From: Lentzea terrae | GTDB lineage: Bacteria; Actinomycetota; Actinomycetes; Mycobacteriales; Pseudonocardiaceae | Reading direction: 5' to 3' | NCBI RefSeq assembly: GCF_003265345.1 | Contig: NZ_QFWW01000001.1 | Location: 139,852-203,851 of the forward strand | DNA: 64,000 nucleotides | Part shown: in pieces, positions 25,768 to 34,259 of the stretch | Layout of the letters: every line of letters starts with the position of its first letter | How positions within the stretch are numbered: position 1 is the first letter of the stretch | The notes under the pieces: model-generated | Database searches by the model: none | The model's input: only the letters and a program-made list of their open reading frames with translations | What the model was told of the DNA's origin: nothing | Position numbers and translations under genes: made by a program

Positions 25768-25930
25768 TGGCGTGGCCCAGAACGTTGCCAGGCGAATTCG
25801 CGGTCAGACGGGTGCATCGTGGTGCCGCCCCCGCGTCTTCATACTGGACGTATGGGGGCGCGGGGGCGGTGCCGCGAGGTGCCCTGCTGAGCGTGAATTA
25901 CCCGGCCGTCGTTCTGGGCCACGCCACTAG
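25764..25930. mobile_element. 167-bp MITE-like element, copy 1
   Basis: The ends are perfect inverted repeats of 21 bp: CTAGTGGCGTGGCCCAGAAC plus G at the left, and its exact complement at the right. Similarity continues less perfectly to about 45 bp. A central hairpin has arms CCGCCCCCGCG and CGCGGGGGCGG. It is 167 bp long and differs from the copy at 53331 at three positions, all T here and C there. It contains no credible gene. It lies between the convergent MOSC and phosphatase genes, both of which take their TAG stop from its terminal CTAG. It could act as a strong bidirectional terminator. The mobilising transposase is not in the window. Confidence 0.8.
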
Positions 25931-26334
25931 TTGGCCGGAAAACGCCTGACCCAGCGCTTTTGCCACGGCGTTTCGACTGCGCGCCGGTGGTAGTTGGCGC
26001 GCGCCCAGGCCACGGCTTCCGCGGCGGGCACACCGGACAACACGGCCAGGCACGAGATGACGGTGCCGGTGCGGCCGACGCCGCCGGTGCACGCCACCTC
26101 GACGCGTTCGCCGGCCAGCGCGCGGGCATGCAGGGCGCGGATCAGCCTGATCGCGGCGTCGTGGTCACGCGGCAGGCGGAAGTCCGGCCAGTCGATCCAG
26201 TCGTGCGGCCACGGCACGTCGACAGGTCGCGGCTGCAGATACACCCCGTACTCGGGCTGCGGCTCCACGAGCTTGCCGTCCCGCAGGCCACGCCCGGTGA
26301 CGACGGCCCCGTCAGGCAGTTCGACGGTCTTCAC
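25927..26334 (-). CDS. protein tyrosine/dual-specificity phosphatase-like protein
   Basis: 135 residues from GTG 26334, seven bases after GGGGGA. The P-loop VACTGGVGRTGTVISCLAV carries the C-x5-R signature, and the Asp-containing strand before it (WPDFRLPRDHDAAI) may supply the general acid. This small phosphatase type acts on phosphotyrosine, phosphoserine/threonine or phosphoinositide-like substrates. It could oppose Ser/Thr kinases such as the one at 36943, though there is no direct link. The stop TAG is formed by the repeat element's terminal CTAG. Confidence 0.75.
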   Translation of the reverse strand: MKTVELPDGAVVTGRGLRDGKLVEPQPEYGVYLQPRPVDVPWPHDWIDWPDFRLPRDHDAAIRLIRALHARALAGERVEVACTGGVGRTGTVISCLAVLSGVPAAEAVAWARANYHRRAVETPWQKRWVRRFPAN

Positions 26335-26458
26335 GAACAGTTCCCCCAAACAGTCGCATCAAGCAAATAGCGTGAAATTCTGTCATGTCTGCTTCGCTGA
26401 ATTCCTCCATTCGTATTACGCTCGCGATTCGGTTCACGCCAGAACTGCGAGGTGACGG

Positions 26459-26668
26459 GTGCGACGACGCGCCAGGGATGACAGGCGGTTCACCGGGCTG
26501 ACCATCCTCGTCGCGGCCACCGGTTTGGTGCTCTTCCTACCTCCTCTGCTCACCGCCGCGAACGACGGGGGCACCATCGCGGGCGTGCCGGCGGTCGCGG
26601 CCTACCTGTTCGGCGCGTGGGTCGTCGTGATCGCGCTGGTCGCCCTGCTCGTGCGCCGGTCGGGATGA
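26459..26668 (+). CDS. small two-helix membrane protein (symporter companion)
   Basis: 69 residues from GTG 26459 after a GAGG site. Two membrane helices: FTGLTILVAATGLVLFLPPL and VAAYLFGAWVVVIALVALLV. It lies seven bases upstream of a sodium-symporter/kinase fusion. Small two-helix proteins of DUF485/DUF3311/DUF4212 kinds accompany SSS transporters such as ActP and MctP, so this is probably the matching accessory subunit. It is not assigned to a named family. Confidence 0.6.
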   Translation: MRRRARDDRRFTGLTILVAATGLVLFLPPLLTAANDGGTIAGVPAVAAYLFGAWVVVIALVALLVRRSG

Positions 26669-26675
26669 GCCGGAC

Positions 26676-29204
26676 GTGCTCCAGACCTGGTTGATCATCG
26701 GGGTGTCGGTCGCCTACCTCGGCGTGCTGTTCGCCATCGCGTTCTACGGCGACCGCCGCGCCGACGCCGGCCGCAGCATCGTCGGCCGCGGCACCATCTA
26801 CGCGCTCTCGCTGGCCGTCTACGCGACGTCGTGGACGTACTACGGCAGCGTCGGCCGCGCGGCGTCCACGGGCGTGGGCTTCCTGTCGATCTACCTCGGG
26901 CCGACGATCATGCTCGCGCTCGGCTGGGTGGTGCTGCGCCGGATCATCCACATCAGCCACCGCCACCGCATCACGAGCCTCGCCGACTTCGTGTCCGCCC
27001 GCTACGGCAAGAGCGTGCGGCTGGGCGGCCTCGTCGCGGCGATCGCCGTCGTCGGTGTCGTGCCGTACATCGCCTTGCAGCTCAAAGCCGTCTCCACCAC
27101 GTTCGAGATCATCCGCCGGGCCCCGGAGATCACGCCGTCGTCCGCGCTCGGACAGGTGCCGCTGCTCGAGGACACCGCGCTCTACGTGGCACTGCTGCTC
27201 GCGGGCTTCACGATCCTGTTCGGCACCAGGCATCTCGACGCCACCGAACGCCACGAGGGCATGGTCACCGCCATCGCGTTCGAGTCGGTCGTGAAGCTCG
27301 TGGCGTTCGTGGCGGCCGGCATCACCGTGACCTGGGGCCTCTACAACGGTTTCGGCGACCTGTTCAGCCAGGCCTCCCGAGCAGGCCACACCGCGCTGTT
27401 CACCCTCGGCGACTCGACCGGCACCTGGGTGTGGCTGAACGTGTTGTCGCTCTTCGCCATCGTGCTGCTGCCCCGGCAGTGGCAGGTCGGCGTCGTGGAG
27501 AACGTCGATGAACGCCACGTGAAGCAGGCCATGTGGATGACGCCGCTGTACATGCTGCTGATCAGCCTGTTCGTGCTGCCGATCGCCGCGGCGGGCCTGC
27601 TGCGGTTCGGTTCCGGCGCCGAGGCCGACACGTTCGTGCTGACCGTCCCGATGGCCGCGGGCCTGGACGCGTTGGCGCTGCTGGTGTTCGTCGGCGGCCT
27701 GAGCGCGGCGACCGGCATGATCATCGTGGAGACCGTCGCGTTGTCCACGATGGTGTCGAACTCGATCGTCGTGCCGATGTTGCTGCGCCGCGGCTACGAA
27801 GGCAGCCTGGCGAAACTCGTCCTGCTCACCAGGCGCCTGTCGATCGTCGCGATCATGCTCCTCGGCTATGCGTACTTCCGCCTCGCCGGGGAAAGCGCCG
27901 CCCTGGTCTCCATGGGCCTGGTCTCGTTCGCGGCCGTCGCGCAGTTCGCGCCCGCGATCATCGGCGGCCTGTACTGGAAGGGCGGCACCCGCAACGGCGT
28001 CATGGCTGGCCTCGTCGGCGGGTTCGCCGTGTGGACGTACACGTTGCTGCTGCCCAACTTCGCCGCCACCGGCTGGGTGCCGCGCGGGTTCCTCGACGAC
28101 GGCCCGTTCGGCATCGCGGCGCTGCGCCCGGAACATCTGCTCGGCATCACCGGCATGGACAACATCAGCCACGGCATGTTCTGGAGCATGCTCGTCAACG
28201 TCGGCTGCTACCTCGGCGTCTCGCTGCTGGGCCGCCCGCAGGCCCGCGAACAGGCGCAGGCCGTCCTCTTCGTCGACGCCCTCGACGACCCGAACCGCCC
28301 ACGCCTGTGGCGCAACCGCGTGTCGGTCCAAGCCCTGCACGAAGTCCTGGTCCGCTCGCTGGGCCACCGGGCAGCCGACCAAGCGCTCGCCGGCGCCGAC
28401 TCCACGAAGGACGCTGACGCCGACCTGATGCACCAGGTGGAAACCGTGCTCGCCGGCGCGGTCGGTGCCGCGTCCGCCCGCATGATGCTCACCTCCGTGG
28501 CCGGCGAGGAACAGCTCGGTGTGGAAGAGGTCATGGAGATGCTCGACGAGGCCTCCCAGGTCGCCGCGCTGGAAGAACGCCACCGGCTGGCCCGCGAGCT
28601 GCACGACTCGGTCTCCCAGGCGCTGTTCTCCATGACCCTGCACACCCGAGCCGTGGAACTGGCGCTGCAGAAGCAGGGCGGCGACCCCGACGGCCCGGTC
28701 GCGCGCGGCATCACCGAACTGCGCAGCCTCACCCAGGACGCACTGGCCGAGATGCGCGCCTCGCTGTTCCAGCTGCGCCCCGACGCGCTGCGCGAAGACG
28801 GCCTGGCCGAGGCGATCCGCAAGCAGTCGGCCGCCATCGCCTCCCGCGAAGGCGTCGTCATCGCCGTCGAAGCACCCGGCTACCGGCTCTCCCTGGACGA
28901 CCGCGCGGAAGAAGAACTGTTCCGCGTCGTCCAGGAAGCCGTGCACAACGCCATCAAGCACGCCCACCCCGCCCGCATCGACATCACGCTCTTCGAGGAA
29001 GACGGCGTGATCATTGAGGTGGCCGACGACGGTACTGGCTTCGACCCCGCTACGGTCTCCTCCAACGGCATGGGCCTGGTGAGCATGCGGGAGCGGATGA
29101 ACCGCATCGGCGGCGATCTCGTCATCGACAGCACCCCGGCGGGATCCACCACGATCAGAGCGGTCTTGCCCTCACGAACAGCGCAGGCAGGAGATCAGCG
29201 ATGA
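26676..29204 (+). CDS. sodium/solute symporter-histidine kinase fusion sensor
   Basis: 842 residues. Residues 1-510 are a 12-13-helix SSS (SLC5) transporter module, with the sodium-symport-type GLSAATGMIIVETVALSTMV and a RITSLADFVSARYGKSVRLG loop. After a linker, a HisKA_3 domain has the phospho-acceptor His643 in RELHDSVSQALFSM, and a HATPase domain has Asn758 in EAVHNAIKHA and VADDGTGFD. The arrangement resembles CbrA-type sensors, but the kinase half is of the NarL/DesK class rather than the CbrA class. It probably senses or carries a solute across the membrane and phosphorylates the response regulator translated with a four-base overlap. The ligand is unknown. Confidence 0.88.
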   Translation: MLQTWLIIGVSVAYLGVLFAIAFYGDRRADAGRSIVGRGTIYALSLAVYATSWTYYGSVGRAASTGVGFLSIYLGPTIMLALGWVVLRRIIHISHRHRITSLADFVSARYGKSVRLGGLVAAIAVVGVVPYIALQLKAVSTTFEIIRRAPEITPSSALGQVPLLEDTALYVALLLAGFTILFGTRHLDATERHEGMVTAIAFESVVKLVAFVAAGITVTWGLYNGFGDLFSQASRAGHTALFTLGDSTGTWVWLNVLSLFAIVLLPRQWQVGVVENVDERHVKQAMWMTPLYMLLISLFVLPIAAAGLLRFGSGAEADTFVLTVPMAAGLDALALLVFVGGLSAATGMIIVETVALSTMVSNSIVVPMLLRRGYEGSLAKLVLLTRRLSIVAIMLLGYAYFRLAGESAALVSMGLVSFAAVAQFAPAIIGGLYWKGGTRNGVMAGLVGGFAVWTYTLLLPNFAATGWVPRGFLDDGPFGIAALRPEHLLGITGMDNISHGMFWSMLVNVGCYLGVSLLGRPQAREQAQAVLFVDALDDPNRPRLWRNRVSVQALHEVLVRSLGHRAADQALAGADSTKDADADLMHQVETVLAGAVGAASARMMLTSVAGEEQLGVEEVMEMLDEASQVAALEERHRLARELHDSVSQALFSMTLHTRAVELALQKQGGDPDGPVARGITELRSLTQDALAEMRASLFQLRPDALREDGLAEAIRKQSAAIASREGVVIAVEAPGYRLSLDDRAEEELFRVVQEAVHNAIKHAHPARIDITLFEEDGVIIEVADDGTGFDPATVSSNGMGLVSMRERMNRIGGDLVIDSTPAGSTTIRAVLPSRTAQAGDQR

Positions 29205-29854
29205 GCACGATCCGGGTGTTCCTCGTCGACGACCACGCGGTGGTGCGACGCGGCATGCGGGCGTTCTTCGAGATGCTGGACGACATCGAGGTCGTCGGCG
29301 AGGCGGGCGACGGCCAGGCGGCCCTCGACGAGCTCGCCGTCCGCGCCACCGCGGGCGACCTGCCCGACGTCGTGCTGATGGACCTCCTCATGCCCCGCCT
29401 GGACGGCATCGGCGCCACCAAGGCGATCAAGCAGCTCTACCCCCAGGTCGAGGTGGTGGCGCTGACCTCGTTCTCCGAGGCCGAACGCGTCCACGTCGCC
29501 CTCGAAGCCGGCGCGGCGGGTTACCTGCTCAAAGACGCCGAGGCCGACCAGGTCGGCGCCGCGGTCCGCGCGGCCATGCGCGGCCAGGTCCACCTCGACC
29601 CCGCCGTCGCCCGCACCCTGACCCGATCGCTGGTCGCACCGCAACGCACGGCCACCGCGCTCACCCCTCGCGAGCGCGAAATCCTCGTGCTGGTGGCGCA
29701 CGGCAAGTCGAACCGCGACATCGCCGAAGCGCTCGTGATCTCCGAACGCACCGCGCGCACCCACGTCTCCAACGTGCTGAACAAGCTCGGCCTCGCCTCA
29801 CGCACCCAAGCCGCGCTGTGGGCGGTGCGCGAGGGCCTGGTCACCGGCCCCTAA
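29201..29854 (+). CDS. NarL/LuxR-family response regulator
   Basis: 217 residues. The receiver domain (1-125) has acidic pocket residues in VFLVDDHAVV and phospho-acceptor Asp61 in VLMDLLMPRLDG. The Lys of YLLKDAEADQ completes the site. The C-terminal LuxR HTH is LTPREREILVLVAHGKSNRD followed by IAEALVISERTARTHVSNVL. It is coupled to the symporter-kinase by ATGA and is its cognate partner. Its targets are unknown and could include a transport or catabolic gene outside the window. Confidence 0.93.
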   Translation: MSTIRVFLVDDHAVVRRGMRAFFEMLDDIEVVGEAGDGQAALDELAVRATAGDLPDVVLMDLLMPRLDGIGATKAIKQLYPQVEVVALTSFSEAERVHVALEAGAAGYLLKDAEADQVGAAVRAAMRGQVHLDPAVARTLTRSLVAPQRTATALTPREREILVLVAHGKSNRDIAEALVISERTARTHVSNVLNKLGLASRTQAALWAVREGLVTGP

Positions 29855-30240
29855 GCGAACAGCAGCACCACCAACGCCGGGGCTCCCTGGGCTGCAACGC
29901 CTCCCCACGCGGTGTTGCGCGGCCGCGACATCGCCAGCTGGTCCGCGACCGCCAGCACGATGCTGGACAGCACCATGAACCAGGCCGTGTAGAGCACCAA
30001 CGTGCGGCCGACCAGCTCCTGGCCGTTCCACAACGCGACCAGCCCGGCGACCGTGCCGCCCGCCAGGAAGAGGTTGTAGAACCCCTGCCCGAACCCCCAC
30101 AGCCGGATCGCGGGCAGGTGCTCGGCCGGGATCCGGAACACCGAGTAGTGGACCCGGTCGAGCAGGAACGCCTCCCACACGAACACCAGCAGGTGCACCA
30201 GGATCGCGACTGCCGCCGCGACCTGAGCCACGGCGCTCAC
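29851..30240 (-). CDS. DUF1304 family membrane protein
   Basis: 129 residues with four predicted helices and the DUF1304 pattern (HLLVFVWEAFLLDRVHYSVF near the start, GFGQGFYNLFLAGG in the middle). These are small inner-membrane proteins of unknown function. It is translationally coupled to the cupin gene upstream through ATGA and converges on the response regulator with a four-base overlap. Confidence 0.85.
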   Translation of the reverse strand: MSAVAQVAAAVAILVHLLVFVWEAFLLDRVHYSVFRIPAEHLPAIRLWGFGQGFYNLFLAGGTVAGLVALWNGQELVGRTLVLYTAWFMVLSSIVLAVADQLAMSRPRNTAWGGVAAQGAPALVVLLFA

Positions 30241-30626
30241 AGCGTGACCCCGTGCCGCGGCAACGCCTCCAGGCCGTTCGCGGAGAGGTCGCGGAAGAAC
30301 GCACCCATCACGTCACCCACCGCGAAGGCCAGGAACTGCACCGACGGCGTGTGCACGGTGAACGTGTGCGGCGCTCTCGGCGGAATGACGATGGCGTCGC
30401 CGGGCGACAGGTCGTGCAGCTCGCCGTCGAGCAGCACGGCCATGCGTCCGTGCAACACGTAGTACGCCTTGGGCCACGGCGTGCGGTGCGGCGGCGCGGC
30501 CTCGCCTCGGGGAGCGTCGACCTCGAACAACTCGTACGCGCCGTCGGTGTGCTTGCCGGAGATCCGGACGGTGATCTTTGCGTCGGGCGCGGTGAGCTCC
30601 TCGCCCTCGCCAGTGGTCGTCATCAT
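30237..30626 (-). CDS. single-domain cupin protein
   Basis: 129 residues from ATG 30626; the next codon is also ATG. The cupin barrel motifs are modified: the first is PHRTPWPKAYYVLHGRMAV, with metal-ligand candidates His and Glu reduced, and the second is PPRAPHTFTVHTP. It could be a sugar- or small-molecule-binding sensor or an isomerase. It is divergent from a LuxR-type regulator with a partial palindrome between them, so that regulator probably controls this cupin-DUF1304 operon. Confidence 0.75.
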   Translation of the reverse strand: MMTTTGEGEELTAPDAKITVRISGKHTDGAYELFEVDAPRGEAAPPHRTPWPKAYYVLHGRMAVLLDGELHDLSPGDAIVIPPRAPHTFTVHTPSVQFLAFAVGDVMGAFFRDLSANGLEALPRHGVTL

Positions 30627-30661
30627 GCCCAGAAGCGTGACCAACCAGCGCAAACAGGTGT

Positions 30662-30679
30662 ATCCCGGAAAACTGGGAT
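30662..30679. promoter_or_regulatory. imperfect palindrome between cupin and LuxR genes
   Basis: ATCCCGGAAAACTGGGAT: arms ATCCC and GGGAT with an AT-rich centre, 37 bp before the LuxR gene start and 36 bp before the cupin start. A likely operator for the LuxR protein. Confidence 0.45.
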
Positions 30680-30715
30680 GCCCGGACGCCGCGCTCCGAG
30701 CGCATACTGCCAACC

Positions 30716-31720
30716 ATGTGGGAGGGTCGGGCGCTGAGCGTGCGCCGCGACGTGACAGCTCTGGCGAGCACCGGGCTGGACGTCGCGGAGCTGCACGCGG
30801 CGGCCATCGCGCTGGTGGACCGGGTGGTCCCGTGCGAGCTCACCTGCTGGGCCTCGATGGACCCCGACTCCGGCGCGATCAGCTCGATGACCAGCGGCGC
30901 CAACCGCATCCCGCAGCAGTACGAGCCGGTGCTCGCGAGCTGCGAGTACACGCCCGGCGAGCCGCACACGTTCGCGGCGCTGGCCCAGCGCGGCGACACC
31001 GTGGCCAAGCTGGAGGACAAGCGGTCCACCCGGCTCAACGAGGTCTGGCGGCCGCTCGGGCTCTCCCACGAGCTGCGCGCGCTGTTCTGGGCCGACGACA
31101 CCTGCTGGGGCGCGGCGGGCATCGTGCGCACCAGCGACTTCAGCGAGCGCGAGCTGGAGTTCCTGGCCTCGGTGGCACCCGCGATAGGCGCCGCCACCCG
31201 CGTCGCCGCACGCACTGGTTCCAGAACCAGACGAACCGGCGAGTCCGCCATCGTCGTCGTGACCAAGGACGGGACCATCCGAGCTGCGACAGCCGCCGCG
31301 GCCCAGTGGCGCGACGAGCTGGAGGAGATCGCGCCAGGCCGGTTCGCGGTGATGCTGCGCGCCGCGGCCGCAGGGGCGCGGTCCGGGACCTTCAAAGCCA
31401 GGGTCCGGGACGCCCACGGCGGCTGGATCCTCCTCGAAGCGAGCGAACTCGTCAGCGACGAGGCCGGCGATGCCCACGGTGAGGCCGCCGTGACGATCAG
31501 CCGGGCGACCGGGCCGGAGCTGATCGGGTTGCTGCTGAAGGCGTACGGCGTGACTGCGCGCGAGCAGGACATCTGCCACGAGGTGCTCGCCGGCCAGTCG
31601 ACGGCGGAGATCGCGGCACGGCTCACCATCTCGCCGTACACCGTGCAGGACCATCTCAAATCGCTCTTCGCGAAGTTCGACGTGCGCAGCCGCGCGGAAC
31701 TTGTCGCCAAGCTGTCCTGA
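30716..31720 (+). CDS. LuxR-family regulator with GAF/PAS-like sensor region
   Basis: 334 residues. The N-terminal GAF-like domain spans about 10-165 (CELTCWASMDPDSGAISSMT). A PAS-like segment follows (about 175-245, VVVTKDGTIRAATAAAAQWR). The LuxR HTH is at 265-330 (VTAREQDICHEVLAGQSTAE, then IAARLTISPYTVQDHLKSLF). The ATG is seven bases after CATACT, so probably leaderless. It is divergent from the cupin/DUF1304 operon, its likely target, together with the FAD oxidoreductase 46 bp downstream. Confidence 0.85.
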   Translation: MWEGRALSVRRDVTALASTGLDVAELHAAAIALVDRVVPCELTCWASMDPDSGAISSMTSGANRIPQQYEPVLASCEYTPGEPHTFAALAQRGDTVAKLEDKRSTRLNEVWRPLGLSHELRALFWADDTCWGAAGIVRTSDFSERELEFLASVAPAIGAATRVAARTGSRTRRTGESAIVVVTKDGTIRAATAAAAQWRDELEEIAPGRFAVMLRAAAAGARSGTFKARVRDAHGGWILLEASELVSDEAGDAHGEAAVTISRATGPELIGLLLKAYGVTAREQDICHEVLAGQSTAEIAARLTISPYTVQDHLKSLFAKFDVRSRAELVAKLS

Positions 31721-31766
31721 CAACAGGACCTTCGGGGGATCGATTCGGGATCACTGCTCTGCCAGC

Positions 31767-33125
31767 ATGAGCGCCATGTACTCCGACCGCGCCCTGGTCA
31801 TCGGCGCCGGCTTCGCGGGACTGCTGGCGGCCAGGGTGTTGTCCGAGTCTTACGGCGACGTCGTGCTCGTGGAACGCGACGAGCTGGCCAGCAATGCCAA
31901 ACTCGGCGATGTGGAACACCGCGCCGGCGTCCCCCAGGCCCACCACCCGCACGCGCTGCTGGCACGCGGGGCCGACGTGCTGGAAGCGCTGTTCCCCAGG
32001 CTCGGCGCGGAACTGAAAGCAGCCGGCGCGGTCCAGGCCGACCTCGGCAGCGACTTCATGAGCCGCGCCCCGGCCGGGTGGGCACCGCGCGACCCGATCG
32101 GCCTGAGCGTGCACTCCATGACGCGGGTGACCATCGAGCGGATCATCCGACGACGAGTGCTGAAGCTGCCGAACGTGTCCCTTGTGGACGGTGTCACGAT
32201 CGACGAACTGCTGTCCGACCGCGGCACCATCACCGGCGTGGCAGGCCGCCGCGACGGCGAACCCTTCACCGACTACGCCGACCTGGTCGTCGACGCGTCC
32301 GGCCGCACCAGCAAGCTGGTCTCGTGGCTCGCGGAGCACGGCGTGCACTGCCCGGCCCCGATGATCGTGAACGGCCACCTCGCCTACACCTCACGCCTCT
32401 ACCACGTGAACCACGACCTCGAGCTCGACTGGAAGACCGCGTACGAGATCACCCACGCCCCCAGCACCAAACGCGGCGGCGCGGTGTCCTCAGTGGACGG
32501 TGACCTGTGGTTCGTCACGCTGTTCGGCGCGGGCGGCGACGTGGCACCGACCGACGAGGACGGCTTCCTCTCCTACGCGGCCACCCTCGAGTGCCAGGAC
32601 ATCGCCGAGATCATCAAGACCGCCACCCCGGCGTCACCGATCTACCGCGTCGGCAACCTGCGCAGCCGCTGGAACCGCTTTCACAAGGTCCCGAACTGGC
32701 CACGCGGCCTGCTCGCGCTCGGCGACTCGGTCGTCTCGCTCAACCCCGTCTACGGCCACGGCATCACGCTTGCCGCCCTGAACTGCGCCGACCTGCGCGA
32801 CCTGCTCAAGGAACACGACCTCGCCAAGGATCCGCTCGTGTTCCAGCGCGCGGTCGCCAAAACAGCGCAGATCCCGTGGATGTCCGCGACCACCACCGAC
32901 CTCGGCTGGAGCCAGAAGAAGCTCTCGCTCAGCACGCGGTTCATGCGGTGGTACGCCCGCCGCCTGTTCGAGGTCATCCCGGGCAACCGGCGCGTCTACC
33001 GATCGTTCATCCGCGTCTCGCAGATGGTCGACCACCCCGCGTCGCTCTTCCGTCCGACGGTCTTGTGGCCCGTCTTGACAGGGCACAGTCTCAGCGGATG
33101 GCGCCTTCGGGCCAAAGAACGGTGA
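31767..33125 (+). CDS. FAD-dependent oxidoreductase (squalene-epoxidase-like monooxygenase)
   Basis: 452 residues from ATG 31767. FAD motifs: VIGAGFAGLLAARVL at the N-terminus, the DASGRTSKLVSWL segment near 180, and the GD motif LALGDSVVSLNPVYGHGITL near 330. This architecture matches class A flavin monooxygenases close to LasC-type epoxidases. There is no NADPH partner nearby. It is downstream of the LuxR regulator on the same strand. The substrate is unknown but probably lipophilic. Confidence 0.8.
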   Translation: MSAMYSDRALVIGAGFAGLLAARVLSESYGDVVLVERDELASNAKLGDVEHRAGVPQAHHPHALLARGADVLEALFPRLGAELKAAGAVQADLGSDFMSRAPAGWAPRDPIGLSVHSMTRVTIERIIRRRVLKLPNVSLVDGVTIDELLSDRGTITGVAGRRDGEPFTDYADLVVDASGRTSKLVSWLAEHGVHCPAPMIVNGHLAYTSRLYHVNHDLELDWKTAYEITHAPSTKRGGAVSSVDGDLWFVTLFGAGGDVAPTDEDGFLSYAATLECQDIAEIIKTATPASPIYRVGNLRSRWNRFHKVPNWPRGLLALGDSVVSLNPVYGHGITLAALNCADLRDLLKEHDLAKDPLVFQRAVAKTAQIPWMSATTTDLGWSQKKLSLSTRFMRWYARRLFEVIPGNRRVYRSFIRVSQMVDHPASLFRPTVLWPVLTGHSLSGWRLRAKER

Positions 33126-33561
33126 CCGGCACGCCTCGCGACCGCGCATAGGCGACCACGTCAGCCGTGCCGCCAGGGCCACGGCCAGGCTGCCCGTCCC
33201 ACACCGCCAGCAGCGAGTCCGACTCGTCGACCATCCGCTTGCCCGCCTCCATGTACGCCTGCGGATCAGGCGTGACGAACGGCAGCTGCACCACCTTGCC
33301 CGCACGCGCGAGCAACCGGTCGTAGACGGGCCGGTAGTCCTCCGGCAGCGACTCGCGGTATTCGGCGGCGGGCAACACGGCGACCAGGGAGCCACCGGCG
33401 TCCAGCACGGCCTGCGCGAACACGGCGTCCGCGCCGTCCGCCAGGCACGAAACCCCCACCACGTCGCCCGTCTCCGCAACTGCCGCACGGATCAGCTGAT
33501 CGATCTCCTCCTCGAGCTCGGCGGAGAGGCCGCGGTGTCCGGTGATGGCGAGCTGCGTCAT
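33091..33561 (-). CDS. SLOG-like Rossmann-fold protein
   Basis: 156 residues from ATG 33561, six bases after TATCAT (leaderless). It begins with a beta-strand/turn LAITGHRGLS; the next conserved strand GVSCLADGADAVFAQAVLD and LVAVLPAAEYRESL recall the SLOG/DprA/LOG nucleotide-binding superfamily. Proteins of this fold bind nucleotides or nucleotide-derived signals. It lies 28 bp after the ECF sigma gene on the same strand. Family assignment is by pattern only. Confidence 0.55.
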   Translation of the reverse strand: MTQLAITGHRGLSAELEEEIDQLIRAAVAETGDVVGVSCLADGADAVFAQAVLDAGGSLVAVLPAAEYRESLPEDYRPVYDRLLARAGKVVQLPFVTPDPQAYMEAGKRMVDESDSLLAVWDGQPGRGPGGTADVVAYARSRGVPVTVLWPEGAIR

Positions 33562-33589
33562 CTTGAGATGATATGCGGCCAAAGCGAAA

Positions 33590-34117
33590 TCAGGCGGCAA
33601 GGCACAGATCCGAGGTCGCCAGGTGCGTCCTGAGCGAGCGCAAGGCGGAGTGAACGCGGGACTTCACGGTGCCGACGGGAATCCCGAGCACGGCGGACAC
33701 CTCGTCGGGGCTGCGGCCGTGCAGGTACATGTGCACGACCACCTCACGCCGGTTCGGGGTCAGCTTCGCCATCGCGTCGGCGAGAGTGATCGCGTCGACG
33801 ACCCGCGAGATCTCGCAGCGTTTCGCCGGCAGGTGGGCCAGGGCGGCGTCACCGGCCTCCACCGGGCGACGGTTGCGGTGCCGGACGCGGTCCACGACGA
33901 GGTTCCGGGCGACCGTGACGAGCCACGGTCTGGCTGCCTCCGGGCGGTGCGCGAGCCGCGGCGTTCGCCAGGCGCGCAGGAACGTCTCCTGCAGGAGGTC
34001 CTCGGCGAGCTGCGCGTCGCCGTTGGTGAGCGTGCGCAGGTACTTGTGCACCGATCGGCCGTGCATGCGGTAGATGTCCGCCAGTGCTCGGCCGTCCATT
34101 GTTTCGGCGGTGGTCAT
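33590..34117 (-). CDS. ECF-type RNA polymerase sigma factor
   Basis: 175 residues from ATG 34117 (GAGG site six bases upstream). Region 2 includes AEDLLQETFLRAWRTP and PWLVTVARNLVVDRVRHRNR. Region 4 includes LTPNRREVVVHMYLHGRSPD followed by EVSAVLGIPVGTVKSRVHSA. Unlike many SigK/SigL-type operons, no anti-sigma gene adjoins; the next gene in the direction of transcription is the SLOG-like protein. The inducing signal is unknown. Confidence 0.92.
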   Translation of the reverse strand: MTTAETMDGRALADIYRMHGRSVHKYLRTLTNGDAQLAEDLLQETFLRAWRTPRLAHRPEAARPWLVTVARNLVVDRVRHRNRRPVEAGDAALAHLPAKRCEISRVVDAITLADAMAKLTPNRREVVVHMYLHGRSPDEVSAVLGIPVGTVKSRVHSALRSLRTHLATSDLCLAA

Positions 34118-34152
34118 CGCTCGCCTCGCAATCCGGGCATCGGGGTGTGTGG

Positions 34153-34254
34153 CTAGAACTGTGCTCCCAGCCACACCCCGTCCGGATCGGTCGGCCGACC
34201 GAACCTGCCCGCGTAGTTGCGGAACCCCTGACCGGGACCGAAGTCCGGCCGCCC
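34153..34254 (-). pseudogene. remnant of a protein C-terminus
   Basis: Between the receiver gene and the sigma gene the minus strand reads a 33-codon open stretch with amino-acid use typical of real protein (contains FGPGQGFRNYAGRFGRP and ends GVWLGAQF, stop TAG). It has no start codon and is preceded by an in-frame TAG, so it looks like the tail of a deleted gene. The family is not recognised. Confidence 0.35.
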
Positions 34255-34259
34255 CTACG

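Noticed and set aside
34143..34200. Hairpin and CGGTCGGCCGACCG palindrome as a separate operator
   Set aside because: The hairpin (GGGGTGTG..CACACCCC) is more simply a terminator-like structure overlapping the protein-tail remnant, and the palindrome lies within the same remnant frame; neither is placed at a promoter.
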